Origin: a virus | DNA: 46,137 nucleotides | Virus record (IMG/VR): IMGVR_UViG_3300026320_000012 | Span: 1-46,137 of that record | Direction: 5' to 3' (one strand) | Made by a program: the position numbers and the translations under genes | The notes under the pieces: generated by a model | Databases searched by the model: none | What the model was told of the DNA's origin: nothing | Seen by the model: the letters and a program-made list of their open reading frames with translations, nothing else | Shown here: in pieces, positions 6,748-13,157 of the stretch | Layout of the letters: each line of letters opens with the position of its first letter | Numbering within the stretch: the first letter of the stretch is position 1

Positions 6748-7133
6748 CGCGGCTCCTTCGCGTCAGGCGGGAGGTCATATATCCATTGGCGAGCGATTTC
6801 ACAGAGCGCAACGAACACGGCGTCCTTATCGCGCTCCAGTTGCCCAAGCTGCGCGTAAGGAACAAGGTCTGGATGCGTCTTGACCTCGCGGTCATACTTC
6901 TCGCCGAACGTCCAGCCCATCGCGAAATAAGCTTGCATCCAACTTCCGTGAAGCTCCTCGGGCGATGCGGAACGTTGCGGCCCGCATTGGCGCGAGATTA
7001 CGGGCAGGAACTGACTGCGGAAGGCATCCTCACGTTCAGCCCATAGCACCGGAATGACGGGTGCACCAGCGGCCTGCGCGGCAAGCCTCGCGGCGTTATA
7101 GACAAATTCTGCACGGCGTTCATTCAAGATCAT
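6744..7133 (-). CDS. RyR-domain phage protein
   Basis: Residues 72-125 carry the signature of the RyR (ryanodine receptor) repeat as found in bacterial and phage proteins: His-Gly-Ser-Trp-Met, then Ala-Met-Gly-Trp-x-x-Gly-x-x-Tyr-Asp, then Lys-x-His-Pro-Asp-Leu-Val-Pro-Tyr and a closing Leu-Glu-Arg-Asp-Lys-Asp helix. Length is 129 residues from the ATG at 7133, which lies right behind GGGAGGAG; a longer reading to 7268 would run over the upstream gene. Bacterial RyR domains are thought to bind nucleotide-like ligands, so a role in sensing or blocking host signalling is conceivable. Confidence 0.7.
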   Translation of the reverse strand: MILNERRAEFVYNAARLAAQAAGAPVIPVLWAEREDAFRSQFLPVISRQCGPQRSASPEELHGSWMQAYFAMGWTFGEKYDREVKTHPDLVPYAQLGQLERDKDAVFVALCEIARQWIYDLPPDAKEPR

Positions 7134-7134
7134 C

Positions 7135-7347
7135 TCATCTCCTCCCTGTGCGCTTGCGCTTGAGAGCGGCGGCGCGTGTAATCTGCTCCGCAAGTTCCCA
7201 TCCCACTTTGCGGACCGCCTCGTGCAAAATGTGTCCCGTAGCGTAGAGTCCGCGACGATGCGCCTCATGGTGAATCGCTATCAGACGCGGAACGAAATCG
7301 TTGCGTGAGTCGTACAGCGCCCGCAAGGTCTTGGCGGAGGCGGTCAT
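7135..7347 (-). CDS. Small basic early protein (70 aa)
   Basis: The ATG at 7347 overlaps the exonuclease stop as ATGA; the ATG two codons upstream is less likely. The product is helical with several His and Arg residues and a strongly basic C-terminus. It is one base short of touching the RyR-gene start. No family recognised. Confidence 0.55.
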   Translation of the reverse strand: MTASAKTLRALYDSRNDFVPRLIAIHHEAHRRGLYATGHILHEAVRKVGWELAEQITRAAALKRKRTGRR

Positions 7348-7973
7348 GGGCACAGCGCAAGCAGCGCAGTATGCTGCGCGGCGACCTCTGCAAGAAATTG
7401 CGTGACAGTATCCTTGAGCTGCGCGATATAGAGTGGGTCGCGCGGGATGCGCTTGATATAGAGTTGCAGCTTAACCGGCAGTCGCGGATCGAAGCTGATG
7501 AAGTCGCACCACTCGCGGTCAGTGATCCAGAGATAGCCCTGTATCTGGGCCAGATGCTCGCACTCCTCGGTGAGCATCGTTTGCAGATGCGTCGCGCTCG
7601 TCGGGCACTTGATCTCTATGATGCCGTCCGCGTCGATCAGCCCATCCACTGAGCCGCCGACATACTGGATTGTCTTGTGATGCACGAAGCCGGTTTCCGT
7701 CACCATGCGGCCAGTCTGCGACTCATAGGCCATGCGGGCGAGCGGCTCCGTGTCAATGCCGTGCTGCATCGCTGCGGTGACATAGCGCTCGGTCGGATGC
7801 TGCGTCAGGCGCTCGATGACGAGTTCCCAAAGATACTTCTGGCGGTCTGCACCCGGCTTGCCCGACTTGAGCCTGTCCATGATCGCCGCGAACCGACTCC
7901 CGGTTGCGTGGCCTACGCGGGCCATAAGCCAATCTACGCCGCGTTGCTCGCCTTCTTCTAGGACTGCGCTCAT
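7344..7973 (-). CDS. YqaJ/lambda-type exonuclease
   Basis: The 209-residue protein matches the YqaJ viral recombinase family: an N-terminal Arg-x-Gly-x-x-Thr-Gly-Ser-Arg, a Gly-x-x-x-Glu-Pro-x-Ala segment near residue 75, Gly-Gly-Ser-Val-Asp-Gly with the metal-binding Asp near 108, and Ile-Ile-Glu-Ile-Lys-Cys-Pro (the Glu-x-Lys of the PD-(D/E)xK core) near 118. Such enzymes resect double-stranded ends to expose 3' tails. It sits next to a coiled-coil gene and an ERF annealing gene, a standard phage recombination set, with ATGA overlap upstream. Confidence 0.9.
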   Translation of the reverse strand: MSAVLEEGEQRGVDWLMARVGHATGSRFAAIMDRLKSGKPGADRQKYLWELVIERLTQHPTERYVTAAMQHGIDTEPLARMAYESQTGRMVTETGFVHHKTIQYVGGSVDGLIDADGIIEIKCPTSATHLQTMLTEECEHLAQIQGYLWITDREWCDFISFDPRLPVKLQLYIKRIPRDPLYIAQLKDTVTQFLAEVAAQHTALLALCP

Positions 7974-8782
7974 AGTTCAACCTCATGATCCTGATATTCC
8001 TTGATCGCCTTGACGACCTCCGAGAACTCGGAAATGTGTCCATATCTCTGGACGAAAGTAGCCAGCATTCCGCGAGCGTCTGTCTTGTCATTTATTTCCT
8101 TCTGAATCGCGCGCCGTTTCGCTTCCTCGGCCAATCGCAGGGTGCGTTCGGCCTGTTCCTTCGCCATACGTTCGGCGCGCTCCTTTTCCTCTTGCTCGCG
8201 CTTGGCCTTCTCAATTACAGCACGTTCAGCGCGTAGGCGTTCTTCCTCCTTGGCACGTTCGGCTCTCGCTTTGCGATCTGCTTCCTCGCGCTCGGCGCGA
8301 GCCTGGTTCTCCGCAGCCTCAATCCGCTGCCGCGCCTCGCGCTGATCTGCTTCCAGTTTGGCGCGCTCTTTGGCAAGCGCGGCCCGTTCCTCCGCGAGTT
8401 TCTTTTCTTGCGCTTCCCGCGCCGCTCGTTGTTCAGCCTCGATGCGCGCTGCCTCTGCGCGGATTCGTTCTTCGCGCTCGCGTTCTGCCCGCTTCGTTTC
8501 CGTTTCGATCTGCTGCTTGATCGGAAGCCTCAGGGCATCCAACTTGTCAGCAATGCGCCGCGCCTCGGAATCCACGAACCGTCCATAGGCAAGGCTTGCC
8601 TCTTTCTCTGCCGTGCGTGCTTTCTCCAGCGTGATGTTATGCGTATTGATGTCCTTGTAAGCGGCTTTTGCCTGCATCATCCCGTCTGCCGTGGCAACAG
8701 CAAACACGACATCCTTATAACGCGACGCAAGATCGGCTATGACCGCTTCCGTCGATTTGTACGCCGCAATTTCCGTATTCAT
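7970..8782 (-). CDS. Long coiled-coil recombination-module protein
   Basis: The 270-residue product has a globular start of about 65 residues, then roughly 160 residues of nearly unbroken Glu/Arg/Ala coiled coil, then a C-terminal domain of about 40 residues. Proteins of this shape (DUF1351-like N-terminus) often stand between annealing protein and exonuclease genes in phages. ATGA overlaps join it to both neighbours, so a structural role in the recombination complex is plausible. The coiled coil makes database matches unreliable. Confidence 0.65.
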   Translation of the reverse strand: MNTEIAAYKSTEAVIADLASRYKDVVFAVATADGMMQAKAAYKDINTHNITLEKARTAEKEASLAYGRFVDSEARRIADKLDALRLPIKQQIETETKRAEREREERIRAEAARIEAEQRAAREAQEKKLAEERAALAKERAKLEADQREARQRIEAAENQARAEREEADRKARAERAKEEERLRAERAVIEKAKREQEEKERAERMAKEQAERTLRLAEEAKRRAIQKEINDKTDARGMLATFVQRYGHISEFSEVVKAIKEYQDHEVEL

Positions 8783-9531
8783 ACCTCGCTCTCCCGTTCC
8801 TTGAGTGATTTCAGCTTCTTCACCGCCGCATTCTTCAATTCATCGTAAGAGGGGATATCCCCCGCAGCCTGACACGCGGCAACGATGGTTTTCCATGTCG
8901 CCTCCCACGCTTTCTTGTCCGCAGCCTTCTCGATGTCCTCCAGATACTTGAACTTGATGCTCTCCGCGAGCACATGCGGTTCCGCACCATCTGTGTCAGC
9001 ATCCTTTGGCGCAAGGCCAGTCGCGGCAAAGAGCGTGTACCGTTGCAAGTAAGAGGTCGTGCTTCCTATCGCCTGGATACTGTTCTTGCTGCCGGAGGTA
9101 TCGGGGAGCGCGGACATGCTGACTTGCTCGCTATGCCCCTGAACATGCGTCAGGATGCAGGTTACGCGGATCATGCCGCCGTCTGCCTGCTCCACGTTCC
9201 AGCGGTGCGAGAGGCCGTGGGCTGAGAGTGCCGCGCCGATCAGTTCGGATGCGTTGTCGAGCGTGGCGTGCTTGTAGGAAGTCTTGCCAGCGCCGAAGGA
9301 TACTGTTTTGTCCTTCATGATCTGCGGAGGATTCGCCTTGAACGCGGCCAGCGCGGAGACATAAGCCTTGCGCCCCTCGGACGCCTCCCATTTTTCCTTA
9401 ACTTCCAAGAGCGCGGACAGCTTCGCCACATCGAACGCTGGATCACTTGCCGCCCGGTCAATGATCTGCATCAGCGAGCGCGAATCACTCTCGCGCTGCA
9501 ATTCTTTTACGACTACCTCACGATTGCTCAT
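8779..9531 (-). CDS. erf: ERF-family single-strand annealing protein
   Basis: The 250-residue protein fits the ERF superfamily: an N-terminal helix region, a Lys-x-Asn-Pro-Pro-Gln-Ile-x-Lys-Asp block near residue 64, a Tyr-Lys-His-Ala-Thr-Leu-Asp-Asn segment near 84, His-Gly-Leu-Ser-His-x-Trp near 105, and the conserved Ile-Gly-Ser-Thr-Thr-Ser-Tyr-x-x-Arg-Tyr near 155. ERF proteins anneal complementary strands during phage genome circularisation and repair. I start it at the ATG at 9531 behind AAAGGAACG; an extension to 9570 lacks a ribosome site. Confidence 0.9.
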   Translation of the reverse strand: MSNREVVVKELQRESDSRSLMQIIDRAASDPAFDVAKLSALLEVKEKWEASEGRKAYVSALAAFKANPPQIMKDKTVSFGAGKTSYKHATLDNASELIGAALSAHGLSHRWNVEQADGGMIRVTCILTHVQGHSEQVSMSALPDTSGSKNSIQAIGSTTSYLQRYTLFAATGLAPKDADTDGAEPHVLAESIKFKYLEDIEKAADKKAWEATWKTIVAACQAAGDIPSYDELKNAAVKKLKSLKERESEV

Positions 9532-9542
9532 TGCGTTCCTTT

Positions 9543-9761
9543 CTAATCCCAACAATACGGACACGTGCAATGCGCCCGCTTGCCGGATTCGCAGCCGCCG
9601 GATGCCTTATGGCTCGGGGCGAATACGTCAGTCGGAAGTCCCGGCGATTCATAGAACTCGCGGCAGCCCGGACAATTCGGGTCGAGGCGCCCTTCGCGCT
9701 CCCAACGCAGGATCATTGTGGCACGGTCTTCGGGCGTCTCGTTCGGGATGAGCCAAGTCAT
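9543..9761 (-). CDS. Zinc-binding small phage protein
   Basis: The 72-residue product has Cys-Pro-Gly-Cys-Arg-Glu-Phe near residue 30, then Phe-Ala-Pro-Ser-His-Lys-Ala-Ser and Cys-Glu-Ser-Gly-x-x-x-His-Cys-Thr-Cys-x-Tyr-Cys at the end, a pattern familiar from unnamed phage proteins that probably bind zinc. The start overlaps the upstream stop as ATGA. It lies directly before the ERF gene. Confidence 0.65.
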   Translation of the reverse strand: MTWLIPNETPEDRATMILRWEREGRLDPNCPGCREFYESPGLPTDVFAPSHKASGGCESGKRAHCTCPYCWD

Positions 9762-10048
9762 GATTTCTCCCGCTCGGCGAGCATGGCGTCGGCATAGAGA
9801 TATGCTTTGTGAGCAATAAATGCGCGGAATTCTTCTATTTGATTTTTAGGGTCCTCAAATTGTTTTGCACTTTCTCCCATCCACTCATGCGATAGGAATG
9901 CCGGTAACGCCGCCGCCGCGAAATAATCGCGCAGGCTCATGCCCTGCGATTGAGAAGTCGCAGCCTTGAATTGCTCAAATGCATCGGGCGCATCTGCATC
10001 AAATACCGCATTCGCAATAGGAAACGCCGGTCCGCCATCTTGGCTCAT
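9758..10048 (-). CDS. Conserved phage protein of the GGPAFP / GMSLRDYFA type
   Basis: The protein opens with Gly-Gly-Pro-Ala-Phe-Pro, has a central Gly-Met-Ser-Leu-Arg-Asp-Tyr-Phe-Ala-Ala-Ala-Ala and ends in a Tyr-Ala-Asp-Ala-Met-Leu-Ala helix, which is a common but functionally unknown phage and prophage family. I chose the ATG at 10048 (96 residues) behind GGGGGAG because family members start there; the longer open frame to 10207 would overlap two genes. Confidence 0.7.
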   Translation of the reverse strand: MSQDGGPAFPIANAVFDADAPDAFEQFKAATSQSQGMSLRDYFAAAALPAFLSHEWMGESAKQFEDPKNQIEEFRAFIAHKAYLYADAMLAEREKS

Positions 10049-10086
10049 TTCTCCCCCTTCGCCGCCTCGGGCTGTGCAGCGCTCAT
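10045..10086 (-). CDS. Bridging micro-ORF (13 codons)
   Basis: ATG overlaps the upstream stop as ATGA and its own TGA overlaps the downstream ATG as ATGA, giving the peptide MSAAQPEAAKGEK. It contains the next gene's ribosome site. It may be a relay that keeps ribosomes moving between two genes rather than a functional protein. Confidence 0.35.
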   Translation of the reverse strand: MSAAQPEAAKGEK

Positions 10087-10259
10087 TCGTCGCTCCAGCC
10101 AAGACACTCGACAGCTTCAACGCGATAGCCTTTAAGGAGCTTTGTCCGATTTGCCTTGCGGATAGCTTCCTCGACATTGCGGGCAACGACTGTCCGCGAA
10201 TCGACATTTACTGCGCCATCCTTCGGGTAAAAGTAAGTTACCTTGAAAAGTCCGGTCAT
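10083..10259 (-). CDS. Small early protein (58 aa)
   Basis: ATGA overlap with the upstream stop sets the start. The product is a compact alpha/beta sequence: a beta strand with Tyr-Phe-Tyr, a Val-Ala-Arg-Asn-Val-Glu-Glu-Ala-Ile helix, and a closing strand with a single Cys. This arrangement is common in small phage proteins of unknown role. A GGAGGAT site overlaps the end of the upstream gene. Confidence 0.6.
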   Translation of the reverse strand: MTGLFKVTYFYPKDGAVNVDSRTVVARNVEEAIRKANRTKLLKGYRVEAVECLGWSDE

Positions 10260-10468
10260 TTGATCCTCCAGATGCGCGCGCCGCCGTCAACGGCTCGCGA
10301 GGTGAATTTGCGATCCTTGGGCCAGTTTTGCGCCCCGAGCGAGCCTTTAGTGAAAATTGATTGCCCGACTTTGAGCGCACGAATCTTTCCTTGGAAGCTA
10401 TTCGGGTCAGGCGCGCGACCGCCACTCCTTTTCGGTATCGGGATATTCGACTGTATCGTATATTTCAC
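10256..10468 (-). CDS. Small phage protein ending in a GGARIWRI-type motif
   Basis: The 70-residue product starts at a GTG (GTGA overlap) right behind AAGGAGGG. It has Pro-Lys-Arg-Ser-Gly-Gly-Arg near residue 13, a Leu-Lys-Val-Gly-Gln-Ser segment in the middle and a Lys-Phe-Thr-Ser-Arg-x-x-x-Gly-Gly-Ala-Arg-Ile-Trp-Arg-Ile ending. This set of motifs is widespread in unnamed phage proteins; the function is unknown to me. Confidence 0.6.
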   Translation of the reverse strand: MKYTIQSNIPIPKRSGGRAPDPNSFQGKIRALKVGQSIFTKGSLGAQNWPKDRKFTSRAVDGGARIWRIK

Positions 10469-10683
10469 GCGCCCTCCTTCAACTTCTCCGCGCTCTCCCG
10501 TATCGCCCGGAACGAGTCCTCTAGCTCGGAGTGAGTGTAGCGGCGCTTGATTGGCACGTTATGTTCTACCATTAGCGCCTCCGCGAGCTTGCTGAACGCG
10601 ATTCCGAGGTCATTGATGTCAAGTTGCGGTTCCATGTGCATCGCCTCCGGTGCCAGATATCCGTCGTACCAGTTGTCAACCAT
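10465..10683 (-). CDS. First gene of the leftward early operon
   Basis: The 72-residue product is helical and acidic with no recognised domain. I place the start at the ATG at 10683 because a promoter (TTGACA, 17 bases, TATCGT) ends only eight bases upstream; the mRNA would then begin at or within a few bases of the ATG. A TTG at 10719 lies inside the -35 box and cannot be the start if that promoter is used. The stop overlaps the next start as GTGA. Confidence 0.55.
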   Translation of the reverse strand: MVDNWYDGYLAPEAMHMEPQLDINDLGIAFSKLAEALMVEHNVPIKRRYTHSELEDSFRAIRESAEKLKEGA

Positions 10684-10690
10684 TTGGCGG

Positions 10691-10719
10691 ACGATACTCG
10701 CCTGTTTCGAACTTGTCAA
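10691..10719 (-). promoter_or_regulatory. Leftward early promoter
   Basis: On the minus strand TTGACA (10719-10714) is followed after 17 bases by TATCGT (10696-10691), a consensus -35 with a 4/6 -10 box. It would drive the whole early operon down to 3.7 kb. The region between it and the rightward promoter holds half-sites such as AACG...CGTT (10719-10730) that may be operators. Confidence 0.55.
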
Positions 10720-10756
10720 CGGTTATCGTTACATTGCGCCGCACAACGGATTCCGC

Positions 10757-10785
10757 TTGACTAGGACTTCTGCTTGTCGGATACT
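10757..10785 (+). promoter_or_regulatory. Rightward early promoter
   Basis: TTGACT (10757-10762), 17 bases, GATACT (10780-10785) precedes the Cro/YdaS-like gene. The expected transcription start falls one to four bases before its ATG, so the transcript may be leaderless, and no Shine-Dalgarno site is visible. The pair of divergent promoters lies only about 40 bases apart, so a bound repressor could control both. Confidence 0.5.
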
Positions 10786-10794
10786 GTCGGCCTC

Positions 10795-10989
10795 ATGACC
10801 TATACTCAGCTTGTACGGCACTATGGGAGCGAAGCCGCTGCCGTCAGGGCGCTCGGCATACCGCAAAGCACCATCAACTTCTGGCGCAAGAACGGCATCC
10901 CACCTTGGCGTCAATCCCATATAGAACACGCAACGAATGGGAAACTCCAAACGAATAGATATCGTACGAAACGGGGCAACGACTCATGA
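10795..10989 (+). CDS. Cro/YdaS-like transcription regulator
   Basis: The 64-residue product is a single helix-turn-helix domain: His-Tyr-Gly-Ser-Glu-Ala-Ala-Ala-Val-Arg-Ala-Leu-Gly-Ile-Pro-Gln-Ser-Thr-Ile-Asn in the HTH position, then Trp-x-x-x-Gly-Ile-Pro-Pro and His-Ile-Glu-x-Ala-Thr-x-Gly, the end typical of Cro/YdaS proteins. I start at the ATG at 10795; an earlier frame start at 10774 would overlap the promoter. It heads the rightward early operon and should bind the intergenic region with its divergent promoters. Confidence 0.75.
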   Translation: MTYTQLVRHYGSEAAAVRALGIPQSTINFWRKNGIPPWRQSHIEHATNGKLQTNRYRTKRGNDS

Positions 10990-11186
10990 GTATGGCTGAA
11001 AGATTTACGTATACACGTTGCCCCAGAGATGGAAAATTCGTGCGCGAAAAAGATTATCTCGCCCTGCAAGCCGCCCTGCGAGAGGCTCTAGACGCTTGGG
11101 GGAACCATGCTGGCGTCCTTTCAACAATCTATGCGCCCGAGCTAAAGCGCATCGCCGAACTCCGCAAATTCCTCGACGACAAATAG
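10986..11186 (+). CDS. Small early protein (66 aa)
   Basis: The start overlaps the regulator stop as ATGA. The product has a Cys-Pro-Arg-Asp-Gly segment near residue 12 and then a helical, leucine-rich part ending in Leu-Arg-Lys-Phe-Leu. No family recognised. Confidence 0.55.
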   Translation: MSMAERFTYTRCPRDGKFVREKDYLALQAALREALDAWGNHAGVLSTIYAPELKRIAELRKFLDDK

Positions 11187-11195
11187 GAGGCAGAC

Positions 11196-11519
11196 ATGGC
11201 ATTCGTAGACACCGAAAAACGCTCAGCAGGCGAAGTGCAGCAGAAGGTGGGGAGGCTGAAGCTGAGCGAGGTCGTGAGGATGACTTCCAGACTCAACATA
11301 AAAGAGGAATGGATGAATTGCAATGTCTGCACCATGGGCCAAGTCTGCAAAATCATCGGCATTCCAACTGGCGGCGACCAGCGTGATCGCCTTTCGAATT
11401 ACTTCAATATAGATTATGAGATAGTCAGAGAAGCGGAAATGATGGCGCGTCCGTTTAGGGAATATGCGAATAAAACCCCGGATGAAATCGCCGACTGGCT
11501 CGCCGCGCAAGGTCTGTAA
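11196..11519 (+). CDS. Early protein with Cys cluster (107 aa)
   Basis: AGGAGG stands six bases before the ATG. The central part has Cys-Asn-Val-Cys and a further Cys seven residues on, followed by a Gly-Gly-Asp-Gln segment and a helical C-terminus. A metal site is possible. I do not recognise a family; position next to a wHTH gene suggests a regulatory or replication accessory role. Confidence 0.55.
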   Translation: MAFVDTEKRSAGEVQQKVGRLKLSEVVRMTSRLNIKEEWMNCNVCTMGQVCKIIGIPTGGDQRDRLSNYFNIDYEIVREAEMMARPFREYANKTPDEIADWLAAQGL

Positions 11520-11854
11520 TGTCCGACGCGATAGCTCGCATGGCCTTCTACTTGTCACAGGCTCCCGGCTGGGAGCCCGACCGCAGCACGTTCAAAGGCC
11601 ACGCCGAGCGCGTGATCGTATCTGTGCCGCATCGGCCCGTCCGCACTCAGCCCGCCGCGATCAAGCGCAGGATCATCACCGCGCTCGAAAAAGGCCCCGC
11701 GACCGGCGAGGAAATCGCCATGCTCACGCGCTGCAATCTGCATTCGGTGCATGCGAAGCTCTCGCGGATGTATGTGGAGGGCCTCGTCAAGCGTTCGTTA
11801 TCCGCCGTGTCCCCGCAGACTGGGCGCATGGTGCAGGTTTATGAGTTGAAATGA
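11519..11854 (+). CDS. Winged-HTH protein
   Basis: The start is in a TAATG overlap. After an N-terminal segment of about 45 residues, residues 48-105 have the shape of a winged helix: Ile-Ile-Thr-Ala-Leu-Glu-Lys-Gly-Pro-Ala-Thr-Gly-Glu-Glu-Ile-Ala, then a recognition helix with Ser-Val-His-Ala-Lys-Leu-Ser-Arg-Met, then Gly-Leu-Val-Lys-Arg and a wing ending in Val-Tyr-Glu-Leu. It probably binds DNA as a regulator or replication factor. Confidence 0.65.
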   Translation: MSDAIARMAFYLSQAPGWEPDRSTFKGHAERVIVSVPHRPVRTQPAAIKRRIITALEKGPATGEEIAMLTRCNLHSVHAKLSRMYVEGLVKRSLSAVSPQTGRMVQVYELK

Positions 11855-11855
11855 G

Positions 11856-12413
11856 ATGAATGTAGTTCATTTGAACGCGGTATTTCCTAAATATCCCATC
11901 ACCATTGAAGATAAGGGATGGGTATATGGCGTTTGGTACTGTGGGACGGCGTGGGATAAGGTCAGACTTCATGGACAATATCCGCCTACGTTTCTTAAAC
12001 GCGCGCTTGCGCTTTTCCCGGAAGCCAAAAACATTTTGCATTGCCCAAGCGGAACCGTAGAAGGACCGGGGATAACTATTGACGCCAAGCGAGATGATAT
12101 CCGTAAACCGCAAATAGTCTCCTGCGCGTCTTCATTGCCACTGAGTGACAGATCTCTTGACCTCATACTAAGTGATCCTCCATATACTATTGCCGATAGT
12201 AAGAAATATGGGTGCGCCCCATTTCCATTAGGAAAATTTATGCGAGAGTGCAGGAGAGTGCTTCGCATAGGCGGACATATGGGAATGCTCCACACTTACT
12301 ATCCATCTTACCGGCGCAAGGAGTGGAGGCTCGTTGGACTTATCGCGGTTGTGACTGGGTTCCAGCGAGCCACGAGAATGTTCTCAATTTTTGAGAATCT
12401 CGAAGATGCCTAG
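11856..12413 (+). CDS. DNA-methyltransferase-like protein
   Basis: The 185-residue protein has the Ser-Asp-Pro-Pro-Tyr-Thr catalytic motif of N6-adenine/N4-cytosine methyltransferases (about residue 108), preceded by a Leu-Pro-Leu-Ser-Asp-Arg-Ser-Leu-Asp-Leu-Ile strand and followed by a Cys-Arg-Arg-Val-Leu-Arg-Ile-Gly-Gly motif. A Phe-x-Gly-x-Gly SAM loop is replaced by Pro-Ser-Gly-Thr-x-x-Gly-Pro-Gly near residue 65. It is shorter than typical restriction-type enzymes and could protect phage DNA from host restriction. Confidence 0.75.
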   Translation: MNVVHLNAVFPKYPITIEDKGWVYGVWYCGTAWDKVRLHGQYPPTFLKRALALFPEAKNILHCPSGTVEGPGITIDAKRDDIRKPQIVSCASSLPLSDRSLDLILSDPPYTIADSKKYGCAPFPLGKFMRECRRVLRIGGHMGMLHTYYPSYRRKEWRLVGLIAVVTGFQRATRMFSIFENLEDA

Positions 12414-12444
12414 CTTCCCCAAATCCCGCCGCGATCGGCTATGA
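12406..12444 (+). CDS. Bridging micro-ORF (12 codons)
   Basis: The frame starts inside the end of the methyltransferase gene and its TGA overlaps the next ATG as ATGA, encoding MPSFPKSRRDRL. It spans the whole gap between the two genes. Like the micro-ORF at 10045-10086 it may serve translational coupling. Confidence 0.3.
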   Translation: MPSFPKSRRDRL

Positions 12445-12959
12445 GGCGCGCGGACTTATCCAAGCGTCTGCGCGATCAGCTTGCAGAAGCGCGTGCTGGC
12501 AATGCGTTCGTCGATGCCATATACGGCGATGGCAAGCCGCCGCAGGTTGTGTATCCGCCCGAGAAGCCGAAGCGGGAGCGGAAGGTGCGTGACGAGCTGG
12601 TGCCGAGCGAGCATCAGTCACAATGCGCGGTCATTTCGTGGTGGCGCTTGGCTCATGCAGGCTATGGGCTGCCAGAGTTTGCACTATTCGCCATCCCTAA
12701 TGGGGGTGCACGTGATCCAATCACCGGCTCGCGGCTTAAAGCCGAGGGCGTACGACCAGGTCTCCCTGATTTGATGCTGGCGGTGAAGCGCGGGCATTAC
12801 GGCGGCCTTGTCATCGAGATGAAGAAGATCGGCAACCAGACTAACACCACGCAAAAGGAAGTGCTCGCTTACTTTGGCCGAGCCGGTTATGCGTGGGAAG
12901 TGTGCTGGACAGCGGACGCGGCAATCGCCACAATAAAGAGTTATCTCGCTGCATCGTAG
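12441..12959 (+). CDS. VRR-NUC domain nuclease
   Basis: The 172-residue protein has a basic N-terminal arm and a VRR-NUC (PD-(D/E)xK) domain: Glu-His-Gln-Ser-Gln near residue 57, an Ile-Pro-Asn-Gly-Gly segment near 85, Gly-Val-Arg-x-Gly-Leu-Pro-Asp-Leu with the metal-binding Asp near 110, and Leu-Val-Ile-Glu-Met-Lys near 124, followed by Gln-x-Glu-x-Leu-x-x-Phe. This family in phages is thought to cut branched DNA, acting as a Holliday-junction resolvase. The start follows an ATGA overlap with the micro-ORF. Confidence 0.85.
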   Translation: MRRADLSKRLRDQLAEARAGNAFVDAIYGDGKPPQVVYPPEKPKRERKVRDELVPSEHQSQCAVISWWRLAHAGYGLPEFALFAIPNGGARDPITGSRLKAEGVRPGLPDLMLAVKRGHYGGLVIEMKKIGNQTNTTQKEVLAYFGRAGYAWEVCWTADAAIATIKSYLAAS

Positions 12960-12975
12960 TAACCTAGGGGGGCGC

Positions 12976-13071
12976 ATGACCAATGGCGATCTGATAGAGG
13001 AACTATCGCGCTATCCTAAACACTTATCCGTCAAAGTCGTGATAAGCGAAATCTGGTCATGCCTCAACTAG
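12976..13071 (+). CDS. Short protein resembling the N-terminus of a common phage family
   Basis: Behind GGGGGG at a good distance, the 31-residue product opens Met-Thr-Asn-Gly-Asp-Leu-Ile-Glu-Glu-Leu-Ser-Arg-Tyr-Pro and goes on to Val-Lys-Val-Val-Ile-Ser. Longer proteins (about 60 residues) with this start are common in phages. Here the frame stops shortly after, so it is either a minimal version or a truncated gene. Confidence 0.5.
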   Translation: MTNGDLIEELSRYPKHLSVKVVISEIWSCLN

Positions 13072-13157
13072 GTTGTAACCGTCCAAGGGAGATAGACGAT
13101 GGGCCATAGGGCTAGAATTGCCCACTATCTAGGGCGAATCCTCAGGGAGGATTGGTC

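Noticed and set aside
8142-8588. Ser/Arg/Ala-rich rightward frames
   Set aside because: They are the antisense shadow of the Glu/Arg-rich coiled-coil gene.
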